Program-made: the position numbers and the translations under genes
Shown: in pieces, positions 1-12,825 of the stretch
How positions within the stretch are numbered: position 1 is the stretch's first letter
Layout: each line of letters begins with the position of its first letter
NCBI GenBank assembly: GCA_027625915.1
Contig: JANTQA010000047.1
Span: 9,672,001-9,736,000 of the forward strand
Reading direction: 5' to 3'
Length of the DNA: 64,000 nucleotides
Source: Anaeramoeba flamelloides
Taxonomy: Eukaryota; Metamonada; Anaeramoebidae
Notes under the pieces: model-generated
Seen by the model: only the letters and a program-made list of their open reading frames with translations
Told to the model about the DNA's origin: nothing
Databases searched by the model: none

Positions 1-789
1 GAAAATTAACTAAAATTTTTTTCTTATTTATTACTTGTATTTAAACTTTAAATGGAACAAAATTTTATTTAATTATCAGATTTTCCAATCCAAATAACCG
101 AATTTATTTTATGATTCTAAATTTAATTTTCATATAAAGACTAAAAAAAACCAAAAAAATAAATTAATGAGTAAATTCAATTGTTTTATTAGAAATAATT
201 TTTTTATAAAAGAATAATAAGGAAAAGAATGTGAAAATTAATTTAAGTTCATTAATACAATATCAATAATATGATTCATCAATTTAATGTAATTAATATT
301 TTCACAAGAAGAAATATATTTTTAATAGACCATATTCTCTCCAAAAAGATCATTAATAACTTGTTTTTTTTAAGTCCATATTTTAAATTGAAAATAAATT
401 AGAAAAAATGATTTTATTAAGAGACTATTTTGGTCTTAGGTGTTAAAAGTATATACGATTTTTTGGCTATCCTCTTGATATTTTTTATAAGAGTTTTACT
501 ACTTTTTAAATTGCCATCTTCTGAAAATCGAAAATATGAATTATTCACTAAATAAACCCGTATCAATTAGAATTTAATTTTTTAATTGATTTTATAATGT
601 AACCCCTTTAGCAGATAATTTTCATTATATATAAAAATTTTTAAATATATATAAACTCTTTTTCAGTCAAAGGGGCCCAGTTTTATTGAAGAAATGGAAG
701 ACATTCTATGAGTTTAATTCAGTACTCTTATCAAACTAAAATTTTCATTTTTTAGATCAAAATCATTTTTTCTCATTTTGTAAAATTTT

Positions 790-861
<72 letters not shown>

Positions 862-1222
862 CTTTGAAAAAAAAATGTTTGAAAAACGAAATAAACATTA
901 AGAAAAGTTAAGCTTTGTATGTTCTTTTAAAATTCATACATTTACAAGTAAAAAATCTTATTATCAACGATTTTAATTTCCTAAAGAAATTGAGAATTTT
1001 GCACGAGGCGTTCCAATGAATGGGGCCCAAAAAATTTTTAACATTTTTTTTTTTTTGAAATTTATGGTTTGTTCAGGGGTTTCTTTTTATAATTATGGAC
1101 TCTTATAAGAAGTTTATTATTTCTCGTATTTCTAAACAATCTAGGTTTGGTTGATTCTTAAAAATAAAGTGACTTTTTCATTTTTGGCTGGGCCTCTTTG
1201 AGTGAAATGAAGTTAATATATA
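1..1222. other. gene-free A+T-rich flank with 64-T run
   Basis: I see no supportable gene here. The stretch holds an uninterrupted run of 64 T at 791-854. It also holds a fragment of a dispersed repeat around 660-700 that recurs near 8200 with the shared core CAGTCAAAGGGGCCCAGTT. A related GGGGCCC motif lies near 1024. Confidence 0.6.
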
Positions 1223-1419
1223 CAGTCAGTTTCACTTTTAAGGCACAAACTTGCAACGAAATTTAAGGCATACAAAAAATCTCAAATTAAGGCACAAAAT
1301 TCAGATTCTAGTAAAATGAATTGTAAAAAAAAAAAATTACAAATTTTGTGCCTTAATTTGAGATTTTTTTGTGCCTTAAATTTCGTTGAAAGCTTGTGCC
1401 TTAAAAGTGAAACTTACTG
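1223..1419. mobile_element. MITE family A, copy 1 (197 bp, TA-flanked)
   Basis: This is a near-perfect palindrome. The left end begins CAGTCAGTTTCACTTTTAAG and the right end is its reverse complement. The element sits between TA dinucleotides inside a TA microsatellite. Three further copies lie at 4338, 25990 and 40262, all 197-198 bp. TA target duplications and CAGT-type ends are typical of non-autonomous Tc1/mariner elements. It has no coding capacity; the small ORF crossing it is a by-product. Confidence 0.85.
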
Positions 1420-1562
1420 TATATATATATATATATATATATGGAATTCGGAGAGTGTTACTGATAGTTTTCAAGTTCATTCAAACACAATAAAATCTAT
1501 CGATTTTCCAGAATTTAAAATAATTGAATAAAATAGATGATTTTCCCCCATTCTTTTAAAAG

Positions 1563-1725
1563 CTGGAAAAATAAAAGAAAAGTGCCCCCCCAAGTGCCAT
1601 AAAGTGTCTTAGAGTGCCTAGATTTTCTTGAGGTTTTCTATTTTATTTGTGAAGTGTTCGATGTTTTTTTTTTAATTTTCTATTTTATTTGTGAAGAGTA
1701 CCTAGGTTTATCAGAATTCTAAGGA
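1563..1725. repeat. dispersed repeat family E, copy
   Basis: This segment contains 'agtgccataaagtgtcttag' followed by 'ttttcttgaggttttctatt'. Very similar text recurs at 15770-16090 and 31730-32260. The family often carries the hairpin AAATAAACCGAAAAT...ATTTTCGGTTTATTT. It has no coding capacity and its boundaries are uncertain. Confidence 0.5.
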
Positions 1726-1844
1726 ATAGAATGATATCTAAACCCTTTTTTCAAAAATTGTGACTCTCCCGAAATAATAAATTGAAAAAAATATGTATCC
1801 TTTTGTATTCAAGAACAATTAATAACTAAATATGATTTGCAATT

Positions 1845-2149
1845 CACAACTAAGTTAAATCTAAATATATATAAACCTGAGATAATAAAAATTAAAAAAA
1901 AAAAAACCAAAAACTAAAAAAAAGCGAGTCACAATTTTTGAAATGAGTATTACGGATTTTTATTACTGAACTTTCACTGAAAAAAAGTTGAAAAACAAGA
2001 TTTTTTATGAATAATTAAATCCCTTTTAAAAGACATTACAGACTCTCAATTTTCTTAGTGATTATTTGTCTTTTCGAAGATCTCTTTTTTGTTTCCAACT
2101 TGATCTTTTTTTTTAAAAAAAAATAAAAAAAAAAAAAAGAAAAATTTTT

Positions 2150-2198
<49 letters not shown>

Positions 2199-2370
2199 TC
2201 AAAAATTTGAAAAAGCAAAACTAAATTTGCAAAATTAGAAAAAATGATTCTGATCCAAAAATTTGAAAATCTTTTTTGTTAAGAATACTGGTATAAACAT
2301 CAAAAAGACTTCCATTAACATTCTAAAGTGAGTCAAAATTTTTGAAAAATAGTTTATTTTTTTCAATTTT
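1845..2370. repeat. dispersed repeat F, copy 1 (pair at 56715-57230)
   Basis: Long stretches match 56715-57230 in the same orientation. Shared text includes 'ccaaaaactaaaaaaa', 'tttcactgaaaaaa', 'ttggtcttttcgaag'-like text and 'cttccattaacatt'. The copy contains a 33-A run at 2151-2183 that creates a spurious poly-F reading frame. It looks like a transposon-derived repeat without coding capacity. Confidence 0.6.
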
Positions 2371-4337
2371 TATGAATTATGAAAAATCTAAATTTTTTTT
2401 TTAATTTGAGAAATAAACTGAAAATTAAATAAATTTTCAGTTTATTTCGTAAATTAAAAATATATAATGATGAATAAGAGGAAATTAATTACCTCACTTA
2501 ATAATAACAATAATAAGTGGAAGAATATTTTATAATAAATTTATTCCTTTTTTTAAACTTAATTTGAATTAACAAACCTTTTTATTAATTGACTTTCCCT
2601 TCCAATAAAAATATATGTTTGATAAAAAATCAAAAAAGAAAAATAAAAGACAAAATATTTTAGAATAAATATTTCGTTTTTACAAATTAAATATTTATAT
2701 TGAGTAGAATGCTGAATTAAAATTATAGAATATGTTCTATTTTTTTTTTTTTAAATAATACTCCACTATATTGACTGATAAGAAATTACGAACCACAAAA
2801 AAAGAATTTCAATTACCATATCCAAATATTGCCACCATCCCAAGTTTTTTCTTCTATAATTATTCTCAATAGATATTCTTAATTATAAAACAAAAATAAA
2901 AGTAATTTTTTTTTTTTTTTTTAGTAATTATTAAAAAGACATGAAGAATACTTTTAACTTAGAGAAAAAATAGAACATTAATTATACATGCCTTAAATAA
3001 GAAAGATATTGTAATAATTGAAAAGAATCATCAAAAAAATCCAAGTAAAAACAACCATAGAAAAAATAACCTATGCCCCAAATAACGTAAAAGTAGTCAC
3101 TTGATAAAATTTTTTTGCTATATATGATGATTTTTTAAAGATGATCAAGTTATTTTTTTCAATAGATCTCTTCCATTGAGCTTCATTTTAAAATCTTAAA
3201 ATCAAATTATTTTATTTACCTAGGTCATACTTTTTTTATCTTATTTTTTAATTTTAAAGTTTTTTTCTCACTAATTTTCATTCATTTTTATCTTAATATA
3301 TTTTCTTTTAGATATTTAAATTTAATAATATATATATAAATATATCCTGTAGCACACTGGATTTGTCTAAATTCCATCAAGTTTGAAATAAAAGATTTGT
3401 AATGATATTGTTGTATTAATATATTTAAAATTTATTATTTATCTTTAATCCAGATTGTAATTATAATAAAAAGTCAATTAGTTCAAAGATAGGGCTGTTA
3501 TTATATTCTATTTTTTTTTTATTTTGGGAAATCAAAATAAGAATAATTCTTTTACATTTTCTTTAAAGATTTTTATTTTTATTTAATTTTTGAAATAATA
3601 AATTTTATTACAATAATTGTAATTGAAAACTTAATAAATTGATTTATTAATAATAACAAATAAATAAGGTTTTTTAATTTTATATTTAAAAAAAAAAAAT
3701 AAAAAAATATATTATGAGAAATTTTCATTTTTTTTCGACAAAAGTTTAATATATATTAAATCAAGATAAATATGAAATTCATTTCTTTTTGTCAAAATTA
3801 AAAGTTTAATATGAATAATTTTCTAAAACTTTTAGTTAAGAAATATAAAATACTTGAACAGACAAAAAAAAAAATAATTAAAAAATAATTTTATTTATTA
3901 CAAAATAACTAAACAAACAAAAACTTTTTTATAGATTAATTAATCAGCCCTAAATATAAAAAAAAAATAAAAAATAACTTTTAAATATTATTTAAAGATA
4001 ATAAAATAATCGAAAAAATCAAGAATTATTTTTTTTTTTTTGAAGTCTGTTATTACTAAAAAATTGAAATTAATCTTTGTTAAATTTAAAATTTTCAATC
4101 TAAATTAATCCAGATCTTGGAAAATAATTTTTAATATATGGTCTATTATTCAATAATCTTGTTTATTTTATGTCTAGATTTTAAAAGTCCAAAAATTAAA
4201 AAATATTAAAAATTAAAAAAAAAATCAATTATTATTCTGACTCTAACTATTGGCCAAATCATTTAAATTTGTAAAAAAATTCTTTGTTGTAAAAATTCAC
4301 ACTTTTTACAATGAAAAAAAAACTATTTTTTTTTCTA
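2371..4337. other. gene-free A+T-rich stretch
   Basis: I find no open frame of credible length or composition. Only A/T homopolymers and a small hairpin of family E type at about 2405-2450 (AAATAAACTGAAAAT and its complement) are visible. Confidence 0.5.
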
Positions 4338-4535
4338 CAGTCAGTTTCACTTTTAAGGCACAAACTTTCAACGAAATTTAAGGCAAAAAAAAAATCTCAA
4401 ATTAAGGCACAAAATTTTGTATTCTAGTAAAATAAATTGCAAAAATTAAAAATTCCAAATTTTGTGCCTTAATTTGTAATTTTTTTGTTCCTTAAATTTC
4501 GTTGAAAGTTTGTGCCTTAAAAGTGAAACTGACTG
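4338..4535. mobile_element. MITE family A, copy 2 (198 bp, TA-flanked)
   Basis: Both ends read CAGTCAGTTTCACTTTTAAG in inverted orientation and are flanked by TA at 4336-4337 and 4536-4537. The sequence is close to the copy at 1223, including the central A/T-rich turn. It is intact as an inverted repeat and non-coding. Confidence 0.88.
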
Positions 4536-6210
4536 TAATTTAATTTATATTTTTTTTTTTGATTATTAAAGTATTTAGAATAAAATAATATATTACTATT
4601 AAGTGGTAATCAATATACAAAACAAATTTTCTATGTTATGTCAAAATAAATTTTGTAATGAATAAATTATTAAATCAAGTATTTAGGCAATATTGGCTAG
4701 CAAAGTGCTTAAAAAAATTTCCAGTAAAGTATGATGTGTTTTAAACCTTAAAAATAAGAGTTTTTGATTTGTTGAGACAAAATTTTCAAAACTAAAAAAA
4801 AAAATTTATTTTGACAAAATTTGGAAAAATTATAAAAACACAATAACCAAGATAAATTTTTCAAATGTTGAAAAATATTTTCTAAATTATTTTTTTAATG
4901 TATGTATATATACAATTTTTAATTATAAATTTTCTTTCTAAGATAATTGTTTATAAATTCTTTCTTATAATCCTTTGATAATAATTAAATTAGACTTTTT
5001 TATTTCATTAACAATTAGTGCATTTGGGGTTCTAAGGGATATATATATATATATATATATAACTAGTAATGAATTATAAAAAAGTTTACAATTATAATTT
5101 TGAAACAAAAAAATATGAAAAACTTGATAATATTTATAAAAAGGTAACATCTGTAAAAAAATATTGAAATTTGAATGAGCTAAAAATATTTTTGTTTAAT
5201 GGCTTTAAATGTATTTTTAATTTGTTGTAAATTAATAGAACAATTTTTCTTTAATTCTTTGACTTTTTTCATTAATTTTTAAAGTCATTTGAGCAGAGAT
5301 ATTGAAAAAATCTGTTTGAACCTAATCTTTATTAAAAAAAAATTTAAAAAAGGATTTAAAAAAATTACCCCTCATAAAAAATACCATCAAAAAAAAAAAA
5401 TCCAAAACATAATTTTTTCTAAAACTTGAATAAAACAAGAGAATTTTTAACTTTTTAATTTAATTAAAAACAGATGTAGAGAAACATTTACATTGTTTTT
5501 TTTTTTTGAATTTATCTTTCTAAATTCAAAAAAAAAATCCCAATTACTAACTTGGTTTATTCTTTTCATCGTGTATAAAAATAAATAATTTTTTCAACAC
5601 TCAACTGAACTTTAAAAAACCTAATATCAAAAATTTGAAAAGCCGAATATATTGGTAAAATTTCAAGTTTTTTCAACTCGAACTTGTAAATTTCCAAAAA
5701 AAATAAGGTTTTTGTCAATAATAATTTGGAAAAAAGATGATTATTATTATTTATTGTATTCAAAATAAACTCTTTTTCAAATAAAAGGGCACTAAAAATT
5801 TCAAGAATTATTCATAAATGAATCAAATTAATTGTAGTATCATTCTAAAGTATAAGAAACGATTTAAAACACGAAAAAACACTCAACTGATTCTTTAAAA
5901 CCCATTAAAACAAAAAAATAAAAATTAAAATTCAATATTTTAAAAAGTGGTGTGTCATTTTATTTGAAATGAGAAATCCCGTTTTGTAAATTGGAATGAA
6001 AAAAAAATTATAAAACCAATAAAAATCTTTGAACAAGGTGAATTGAGAAAAAGTTTCAACATTTTATTGATAATTCTTTATACGTCAAACTTTTGTTCTT
6101 TAAAGTCTCATTTTCAAGATAAAGCCTCAATTCATCTGATATTTTGTTGGACTGTTTTTTCTTTATTTCTCTTTTCTTTGTTCCATGCATCAATCCAATA
6201 ATGGTCTTTC
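4536..6210. other. gene-free stretch
   Basis: Nothing supportable as a gene is seen. A TA microsatellite lies at about 5038-5060. A fragment related to the repeat with core AAAGGGGCCC may lie near 5770. Short frames on both strands are poly-F/K artefacts of A/T runs. Confidence 0.45.
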
Positions 6211-6558
6211 TTAATTCCTATATTTAGCTAATTCGAAATCAAACTTAAACTGTTTCCATTTATACACTGGTAGATTATTTCCAAATTGGTTTCTTCTTAT
6301 CTTTTTTTTCATTTTCCAACTGTTCAATATCCAAAAATAAAAAAAGCAAAAAATGAAAAAATTAATAATTAAAATGAAAATCACCATTAAGTAATTATCC
6401 TTATTAACAATCAAATTCGATGGTATTGATGATTTGAGAGGTGCGCCCTTTTGTTTGAAAAATAGTTTAGCTATTGTTTGAAAAGTTCGAATTTTCATAA
6501 AAAAGCACACAAATAAAAAAATCACTACAAAAAAACATACGTTTATACATCTTTTCAC
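6211..6558 (-). CDS. possible small membrane protein
   Basis: I do not recognise this protein. The open frame reads 115 residues but begins with a GTG codon. The first in-frame ATG is residue 21, giving about 95 residues, unless an upstream exon supplies the start. Two hydrophobic stretches are visible: one at the extreme amino end, and a long F/I-rich segment at about residues 58-78 of the full frame followed by a basic patch (KMKKKIRRN). The composition is richer than the surrounding noise. It lies just downstream of the RING-finger gene on the same strand. It could be a short signal-anchor protein or simply a chance frame. Confidence 0.33.
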   Translation of the reverse strand: MKRCINVCFFVVIFLFVCFFMKIRTFQTIAKLFFKQKGAPLKSSIPSNLIVNKDNYLMVIFILIINFFIFCFFYFWILNSWKMKKKIRRNQFGNNLPVYKWKQFKFDFELAKYRN

Positions 6559-6779
6559 CCTTTTACAGTCTTAGAGAGTGTTTGAAAGGGTTGTAAATTA
6601 TCCGATGGCTTTGGAAATATCCAAGGATATATGGAAGTGATGAGATTTTTTGTAGTGTATCCTAACTAAAAAAATATAAAATAAGAAACGAACTAATATT
6701 AAATATAAAAAGTTAAAAAAGTTCTAAAATTTCAATTTGGAAAACTTAATATCTAATGGATGAAATTTTAGTTAATTTT

Positions 6780-9700
6780 TTATTTTTTAAGATTAAAAGG
6801 ATGGAATAATTCGAGTGATCTAATTTTTTTTTTTTTGTGTGGAGTTAAATAACTTTTAAAAGAAGGTGGTTGAGAGTTTTGTTTTGTTGTGATAATAAAA
6901 TTCAATGATTTTCTTTTGGTAAAAATTCGGTTTTGGTTTTTGAAGTTAAAAAATTGTTGATATGAATTTGAATTTTTTAAATGTCTTTTTTTAATTGGTT
7001 GTTTTTTTTTTTGCAATTTATTTTTTATTTGATTTTTATTTGTATTTTTATCAGTTGGCTCTCTTCCAGTACGACTACCACCGATACTGTCACCATCCCT
7101 CCTTCTCGCCACTTTGTCTTTATTTTGTGACAAAATATCTAATTTTCTTTTTCTTTGATTTGTGAGATTTCTGAGAGGATTTGTATTATTTTTATCCCTT
7201 TTGAAAGTATAAAATAATTGATGGTTTTGGGAATAGTTTTTTAGCAATGGCTTTTTTTTTCGTTTTTTTTCTATAATCAAATAATTTAATTGTGTTACTC
7301 TTTCATTTTTTTGATTCAAAATCGAAGACTTTTTTTTATTCCTATAAGAAGAATTACTTTTTTCATCTTCAAAATGAATATGAGGGATAAAGAAATTTAG
7401 ATCATTATGATTTTTCCTTTTTTTCTTTTGTTTATTCTTTTCTTTTTTCTTCTTATTTAGATTACTATGATTAGGCTTTTGAATAAATTTATCGAGTAGA
7501 ATTTGAGAAGTTGGGGGTTCAATTTGCTTTTTTTCACATTGCTTTTCCACATTAAATAAATTTTTATTCACCTTTTCCAATTTTCTTTGCTTTTTTTTTT
7601 CAATGTTTGCCAATCTACTACTCCTACGACATCTCCCCTGTTGATTATCAACTGTGATGTAAGTGTTAATTGATATTCCAAGATCAATTCCATAATCGTC
7701 ATCCGAATATTCCTTATCATCGTCATCATCTGTTTTTTTTTTTTTTTAGTTTTTTATTTTTTTTTTTTTTTTTTTTTTTATTTTTTTTTATTTTTTTTTG
7801 ATAAAAAAGGATTAGAAAAAATTCAAAATAATCAAAAAATTTCGATAAAGAAAAAAAAAATAAATTTAAAGTCGTTTTAAAAAAGTGTTTACAAAAAATT
7901 TTTGAAAATACTAAGAAAAATAAGTATAATTAAAGTTTGTCATCTATTTATGAGATACGTTTAAAACCCTTTTCCCCACACTTTTTTAAAATGAATCACA
8001 TAAAAAGTATTTTTATTCTTTTTAGATCTTTAAAGCTAGACAAATATAGAATTCTTAATAAAAGGTTTTACAAGCAATTACCTCGACTAAAAAAAAAAAC
8101 ATTTTTATCTAGAATACAACATTTTTTGAAAAGTTATTTTCTTCATCCCTTTTAAACTCTCAAAATAAATCGCACGCTTTAACTAAACTATTTTCCAGTC
8201 AAAGGGGCCCAGTTGTAATGGGTGAAATACATGTGTTGAAAAGGGTTTGCATGAATATTACAAGAAAAAATTTATTTTTGGAAATTTTCAAAATTGAAAT
8301 CATTTTTTCACATTTTTGCACATTTTTGGTTTTTTTTTTTTCGATTTTTTTTTTGAAACGTAATTCAGTTGCAAAAATTTTTTTTTATTGCAAGATCAAT
8401 AGTCACTTGGTAAAAACGTGTTATTCTAAGGTTATTGAAACTGTGGAAATGATTGTTGAGAAATCATATTGATTTCTATTGGAATTATATTGATCTTTAA
8501 TTAGAGATCAAAATGAAATTTGTTGTTTTTCTCATGAGTGCCCTAAGAATTTGGGTTTTTCAATTTTTAAGAAAATAAATTGATTGATCAAATTTATTTT
8601 GGATGGATATCAATTATTCTCAGATGTGTATTATACTACTTATTTATTTCTTAAATGTTCTTCAAAGGTCAATTATAAAAAATAATTTATCTTTGGAAAT
8701 TTTTGTTTTTGGTCACCTTTGACAGAAACGAAGTTAATGTTATGAAATACTAAACTTTTTGGCTTGAATTCATAATTCTTATCAATCTATGAATAAGTAT
8801 CATTTGATTCTTTTTTCTTTAAAACCGAAAAAGAGGCTATTACAAAATAAAGAAGAATGAAAATCTCAGATTTTGGAAAAGTATCGAAAAAGTTCCATGC
8901 ACGTCCATCAGTTTTTCAAGAAAATGAAATCTTCATGTTTATCTGGATTAAAAGCACTCAAAAAAATTATAGGTGTGCTTTGGATTCTGTGATTTAATAA
9001 CCTTTTTTTCTGAAAAGGTAAATATTCTCTAAATTAAAACTCCAACTGTTCCAGCCCTGCCGTGAAAATTTATAAGACATAGTGATTAGTTAACTGAATA
9101 TTATAAAATGGCATTTTATGAAATAGAAAATTCAATTTCTATAAAATCATAAGACAAAATTTTCAATTTGTGTTACAGCATAAGAGAATTTTTTTTTTAT
9201 TTTGTAAAAAACAAATACAAAAATTGAATTTCAGAACATTACAGAAATCAAAGAAATCACAGAAACTTGAAAGTATTTTTAGATCTTTTGGTTTTAAATT
9301 GTTTAAACCTGAGATTTTTACAATTTTGGAAATTGAAAGATCTACATTAATATAAGTTTTTTTATTAATGTGCTTGATTTATTACAAAATCAAAGGAACC
9401 AAGAAATTGGATAACAAAGATTTTAATCCGTGCATTAGAAAATTTACGGTTTGTGTTAATTTTTCAAAACCATTTTACCGTTTATCAAACAGGATAAAAT
9501 TTTCTAATAGAAAATCAATTTCAATTGTCTTATAAATTTTTACTTGGGGGGAGAGGCCACTGTAGAAAATCTTCTTTATTTCATTAAGGGGGTTTGTTCT
9601 GAATGAATTCTCAGATACATTACAAAAGTCGTACTTTCATTTTGCTTTAAAGTGAAGAGGATATTTTATCCACAGATCGTATAAAATTCTTTTTTTTCAA

Positions 9701-11044
9701 AAAATGGTGTTTTTTTCGTTTTTATTTTTTTTTCTATTAAAAATACCTACTCGCCACAAAGTAGTAATGAAGAGTGGGATTGATTTATGGGAAAATTATC
9801 AAAGTTTACCAAGTTATTAGTAACAAAATACTAATAACTGACTTGAATAAAAAACTAATTTTATAAAAGTATCCTTAGGTGTATTTTTAAGAACTTGGTA
9901 AGTGAGGTTTTTCAAGTAGAACTAAAAATAAAAACGAAAAAAACACCATTTTTTGAAAAAAAAGAATTTTATACGATCTGTGGATAAAATATCCTCTTCA
10001 CTTTAAAGCAAAATGAAAGTACGACTTTTGTAATTTATCTGAGAATTCATTCAGAAAAAATTTCTATAATATCACCTAATTTGATCTTTTTGAAATTATT
10101 CTCTTGAAAAAAAAGTTTGATATGATTTCTGTGATTTCGGTGATTTTTGTGATGTTTAAAATTTGAAAATTTCATTTTGTTCATTTTAAAACAAATCCAT
10201 TTGAGAGTAGGGAAGAAATATTAATCCAGGATGAAAAGAATAAAACACTTTTCGAGAATTTTTTACAGTAAGAACAATTATCGAAAAATAACTCAGGTGT
10301 TGTAAGATTATTGTGTTAATAAATAAAAATCATGTGTTTTTATTTCGAAAGCCAAATAAAAGTTTTTGAATTACTTGTCCATTTTTGGATATGGGGCAAA
10401 AAAGTTATCAAAAAGTGTCTAAAAGAGAAACTATCTTGAGGACTATGTTTAAAAACTGTTTTGCTACACAACCAAAAATGAACCTAGTTGTGCTTATTTT
10501 GAAAAATAAAATCTTTTGTGAATTGTTTATTTTTTTTTTTTTTGTTCTTTGTTGTTTGCAAAATTAACAAAGAAATGGAACCATTTTTCATTTTTAAACG
10601 TGATTTTTCAAGTCTCTGCTTTGCGATCTTAAACTCTGAACCAATCGGTTGAGAGTGTTGTTCTTAATTTTGGGAAAATTAACGGAAAATTTTAATGTAA
10701 AATTGTTTAAAATAAAATTAATGGAAAGAAAAAAATTATTCAAACAAACCTGAAGGATCGCTTTCAATAAATGAACCAATATTTTCTTCTTCTGTCAATT
10801 TGACACTTTGTTTTTTTGGAGACACATTGATTGTTTCGACAATTTTACAATTAAATGAAAAAGGTCTTTTTGTTTTGTAAAGATTGATAAAAGATTTCCT
10901 GCAAATTGGACATACATTTTCGATTTTAGACCATTTTAAGATACAATCAAAACAAAAATTATGTTCACAGCATGAAGTACGGCCTCTTACTTTTATCTTT
11001 TCAAGGCAAATACAGCAATTTTGTTGTGTTGTATTGTTTTGCAT
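6780..11044 (-). CDS. RING-finger protein with basic, disordered tail (two exons)
   Basis: This is a probable E3 ubiquitin ligase. Exon 1 (11044-10750) begins at an ATG and encodes a C3HC4 RING: C10, C13, C26, H28, C31, C34, C45, C48, with the signatures CEHNFCFDC and CPIC. The style is close to the RING of PHRF1-like RING/PHD proteins, but I found no PHD finger. Exon 1 ends in phase 1 at CAG|GTTTGT. Exon 2 (7729-6780) starts after a T-poor AACAG, also in phase 1, and reads DDDDKEYSDDDYGIDLG, then SSRLANIEKK, then a long K/N/Q-rich tail of about 280 residues to a TAA. The joined protein is about 414 residues. The intervening intron would be 3,020 bp and is filled with inverted-repeat elements. 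The splice is my inference from matching phase and signals; a further small exon, for example a missing PHD, cannot be excluded. Confidence 0.62.
7730..8900. other. proximal part of the large RING-gene intron
   Basis: This part of the proposed intron begins (on the minus strand, at its 3' side) with poly-T/A tracts at 7731-7800. It holds a copy of the CAGTCAAAGGGGCCCAGTT repeat near 8200, immediately preceded by the same A/T context as at 660. No credible exon was seen on either strand. Confidence 0.4.
9045..9585. repeat. possible inverted-repeat element
   Basis: A left arm at 9062-9079 (GTGAAAATTTATAAGACA) is nearly repeated in inverted orientation at 9526-9543. Outside the arms are C- and G-rich ends, CAGCCCTGCC on the left and GGGGGGAGAGG on the right. 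A small element with a similar end (ACCCTACCGTAAAATCC) occurs at 42043. The ends suggest another non-autonomous DNA element inserted in the RING-gene intron, but the arms are short and diverged. Confidence 0.35.
9597..10056. mobile_element. fold-back element with about 140-bp arms
   Basis: The left arm begins TTCTGAATGAATTCTCAGAT at 9597, and its reverse complement ends at 10056. The arms stay nearly identical for about 140 bp, including AAAGTGAAGAGGATATTTTA, and enclose a loop of roughly 170 bp with no coding capacity. The element is not seen elsewhere in the window. It lies inside the proposed intron of the RING gene and would form a long hairpin in that pre-mRNA. No clear target-site duplication was found. 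Confidence 0.8.
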
Positions 11045-11425
11045 TAAGATCTTTTTTTTTTGTGAAGCAAAAAAAAATAATTAAATCTTTATTTTTTACA
11101 CAAAATAGAAAAAATGATGAGAGTCGAAAATTAAATCAAGTTAAAAATATGAAAGGTGAAACCTACTGTAAAGAGAAAAATTGTTTTTTGAGGTTAGCTT
11201 GGAATAACATAATAATTTTAAAATCAAAAACAAGTTAAACATTTCTTTTACAAAATAATATCGTGAAAGACACTGACATATAATTTATGAATAAACACTA
11301 ACTCAACAGGAAAGTTGTCGTCAAAATAAATCAAGAACGTTTATTTCAACATTATGGTGTATAACTTTTCAATTAGTTATTTTTTCCAGACTTTAATGTT
11401 TTAAATTTCAAATTATAAGCTTTAA
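11045..11425. other. upstream region of the RING gene
   Basis: This stretch holds the probable promoter side of the minus-strand RING gene. No second divergent gene is convincing. The plus-strand frames that start inside the RING exon are shadows of that exon. Confidence 0.4.
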
Positions 11426-11990
11426 GGTTTACTATCCCTGAAATATGAAAAAACATTATCTTCTATTGGGAAGTGGGCACTTGCTATTTTTGTTCTTAAC
11501 TGATCGATCTTGAAATTGGTATTGGTTTTAATATTGGTTCAAAAAGGGCAATTTTTGACAATTTATTTTTTTTATTTCCGAAATCCAAATCAAAGAGTGG
11601 AAGACTAACCAGATTGGTAGGTGTTTAAGAATAAATTTTGATTTTTGGGTTGTTGAAAAAAACTATTTATTTCCTTTTTCTCAATTAACTAAAAAAAAAT
11701 TTTTATTTTTGAATAGCTCCAAATAAAACCAAAGCTAATTAAAAATTTCATTTCAACAACCCAGAAATCAAAACATTTTTTTTTATAACTTAACTTCAGA
11801 CCTTTTAGTCTCTACACTCTTCCATTAGGATTTGTAAAGAAAAAAAAAATAAATTACCAACAATTTTCCTTTTGGAACCACTATTAAAACCCATACCAAT
11901 TTCAAGATCGATCAGTTAAGAACCAAATTAGCAAGTGCCCACTTCCCAATAGAAAAAAACCTTTTTTTCAAATTTCAGTCATTGAAAACC
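11426..11990. mobile_element. fold-back MITE family B, diverged copy 1
   Basis: The left end GGTTTACTATCCCTGAAA follows TTAA at 11422-11425. The right end is its degraded complement, followed by TTAT. The arms share GCACTTGCTATTTTTGTTCT-type text and a GATCGATC core, with about 130 bp still matching. A better preserved relative lies at 20844-21395. TTAA target sites are typical of piggyBac-type and some other DNA transposons. It is non-coding. Confidence 0.75.
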
Positions 11991-12825
11991 TTATGGAACT
12001 AGTAATTCTTATCTATTTTTTTCCCCAAGGTAATAGGGTAATTATTTCCACAAGGATACCATAAAACCCGATAAACAACTTCATTTATAAACTTTAGAGG
12101 AAAGATTTATCATTTTTAAATATTTCATTTTCACCAATTAAATTTCCAGTCAAAAGGTTTGATCCTTAGATTGTATTTTTGGATTGAATTAAAAAAAGAA
12201 AAATTTGTTAACTATTTTTCTTTTGAAGAAATATTACTTTAAGTAATTTCAAAGACTTTTTATGTACAAGTTACCTTGAATTTTTAATCTTATTTAGAAA
12301 AGGGTATAAAAATAAATAAAATATTGAATCCTTGGATATATAAAAAAACAGATCATAAATATTGTTCACTAATATTTGATAAATTTATCGAAATTTAAAA
12401 GAGTATGTAATATTTTTTTTTATTACTCAGAGTATAAAAAACAAAATATTCCTATTTAAAATCAGTTATTTGATAATATAAATTCTCCTTTTATTATTAG
12501 AATTATTAATTTAAATACATTTTATTTGTTTTTAACATTTAAAAAAGTGAAAAATAATAAGCTAAATTTCAAAAATAGGGTCATCATTAGTATTTTCTAA
12601 ATTATTGGTATGTTTGTTGTGTTAACCAAATATTCTGAATCCAATATCTTTTAAAAGTTATTATTGAATATTTAATATCAAGAAACAATCTTCTTTTAAT
12701 GAAAATTTCCCAAAGTTGAATTCATTTTTTTGCAATTTTTCTTTCAAAATGATTCGATATTTTTATTTTTATGTTGAATGAACAAGAACATTTTTGAAAA
12801 CCGTTAATATTCAAGAGATGAGATT

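Noticed and set aside
2036-2218. Poly-phenylalanine ORF on the minus strand
   Set aside because: It is a translation of A/T homopolymers within a repeat.
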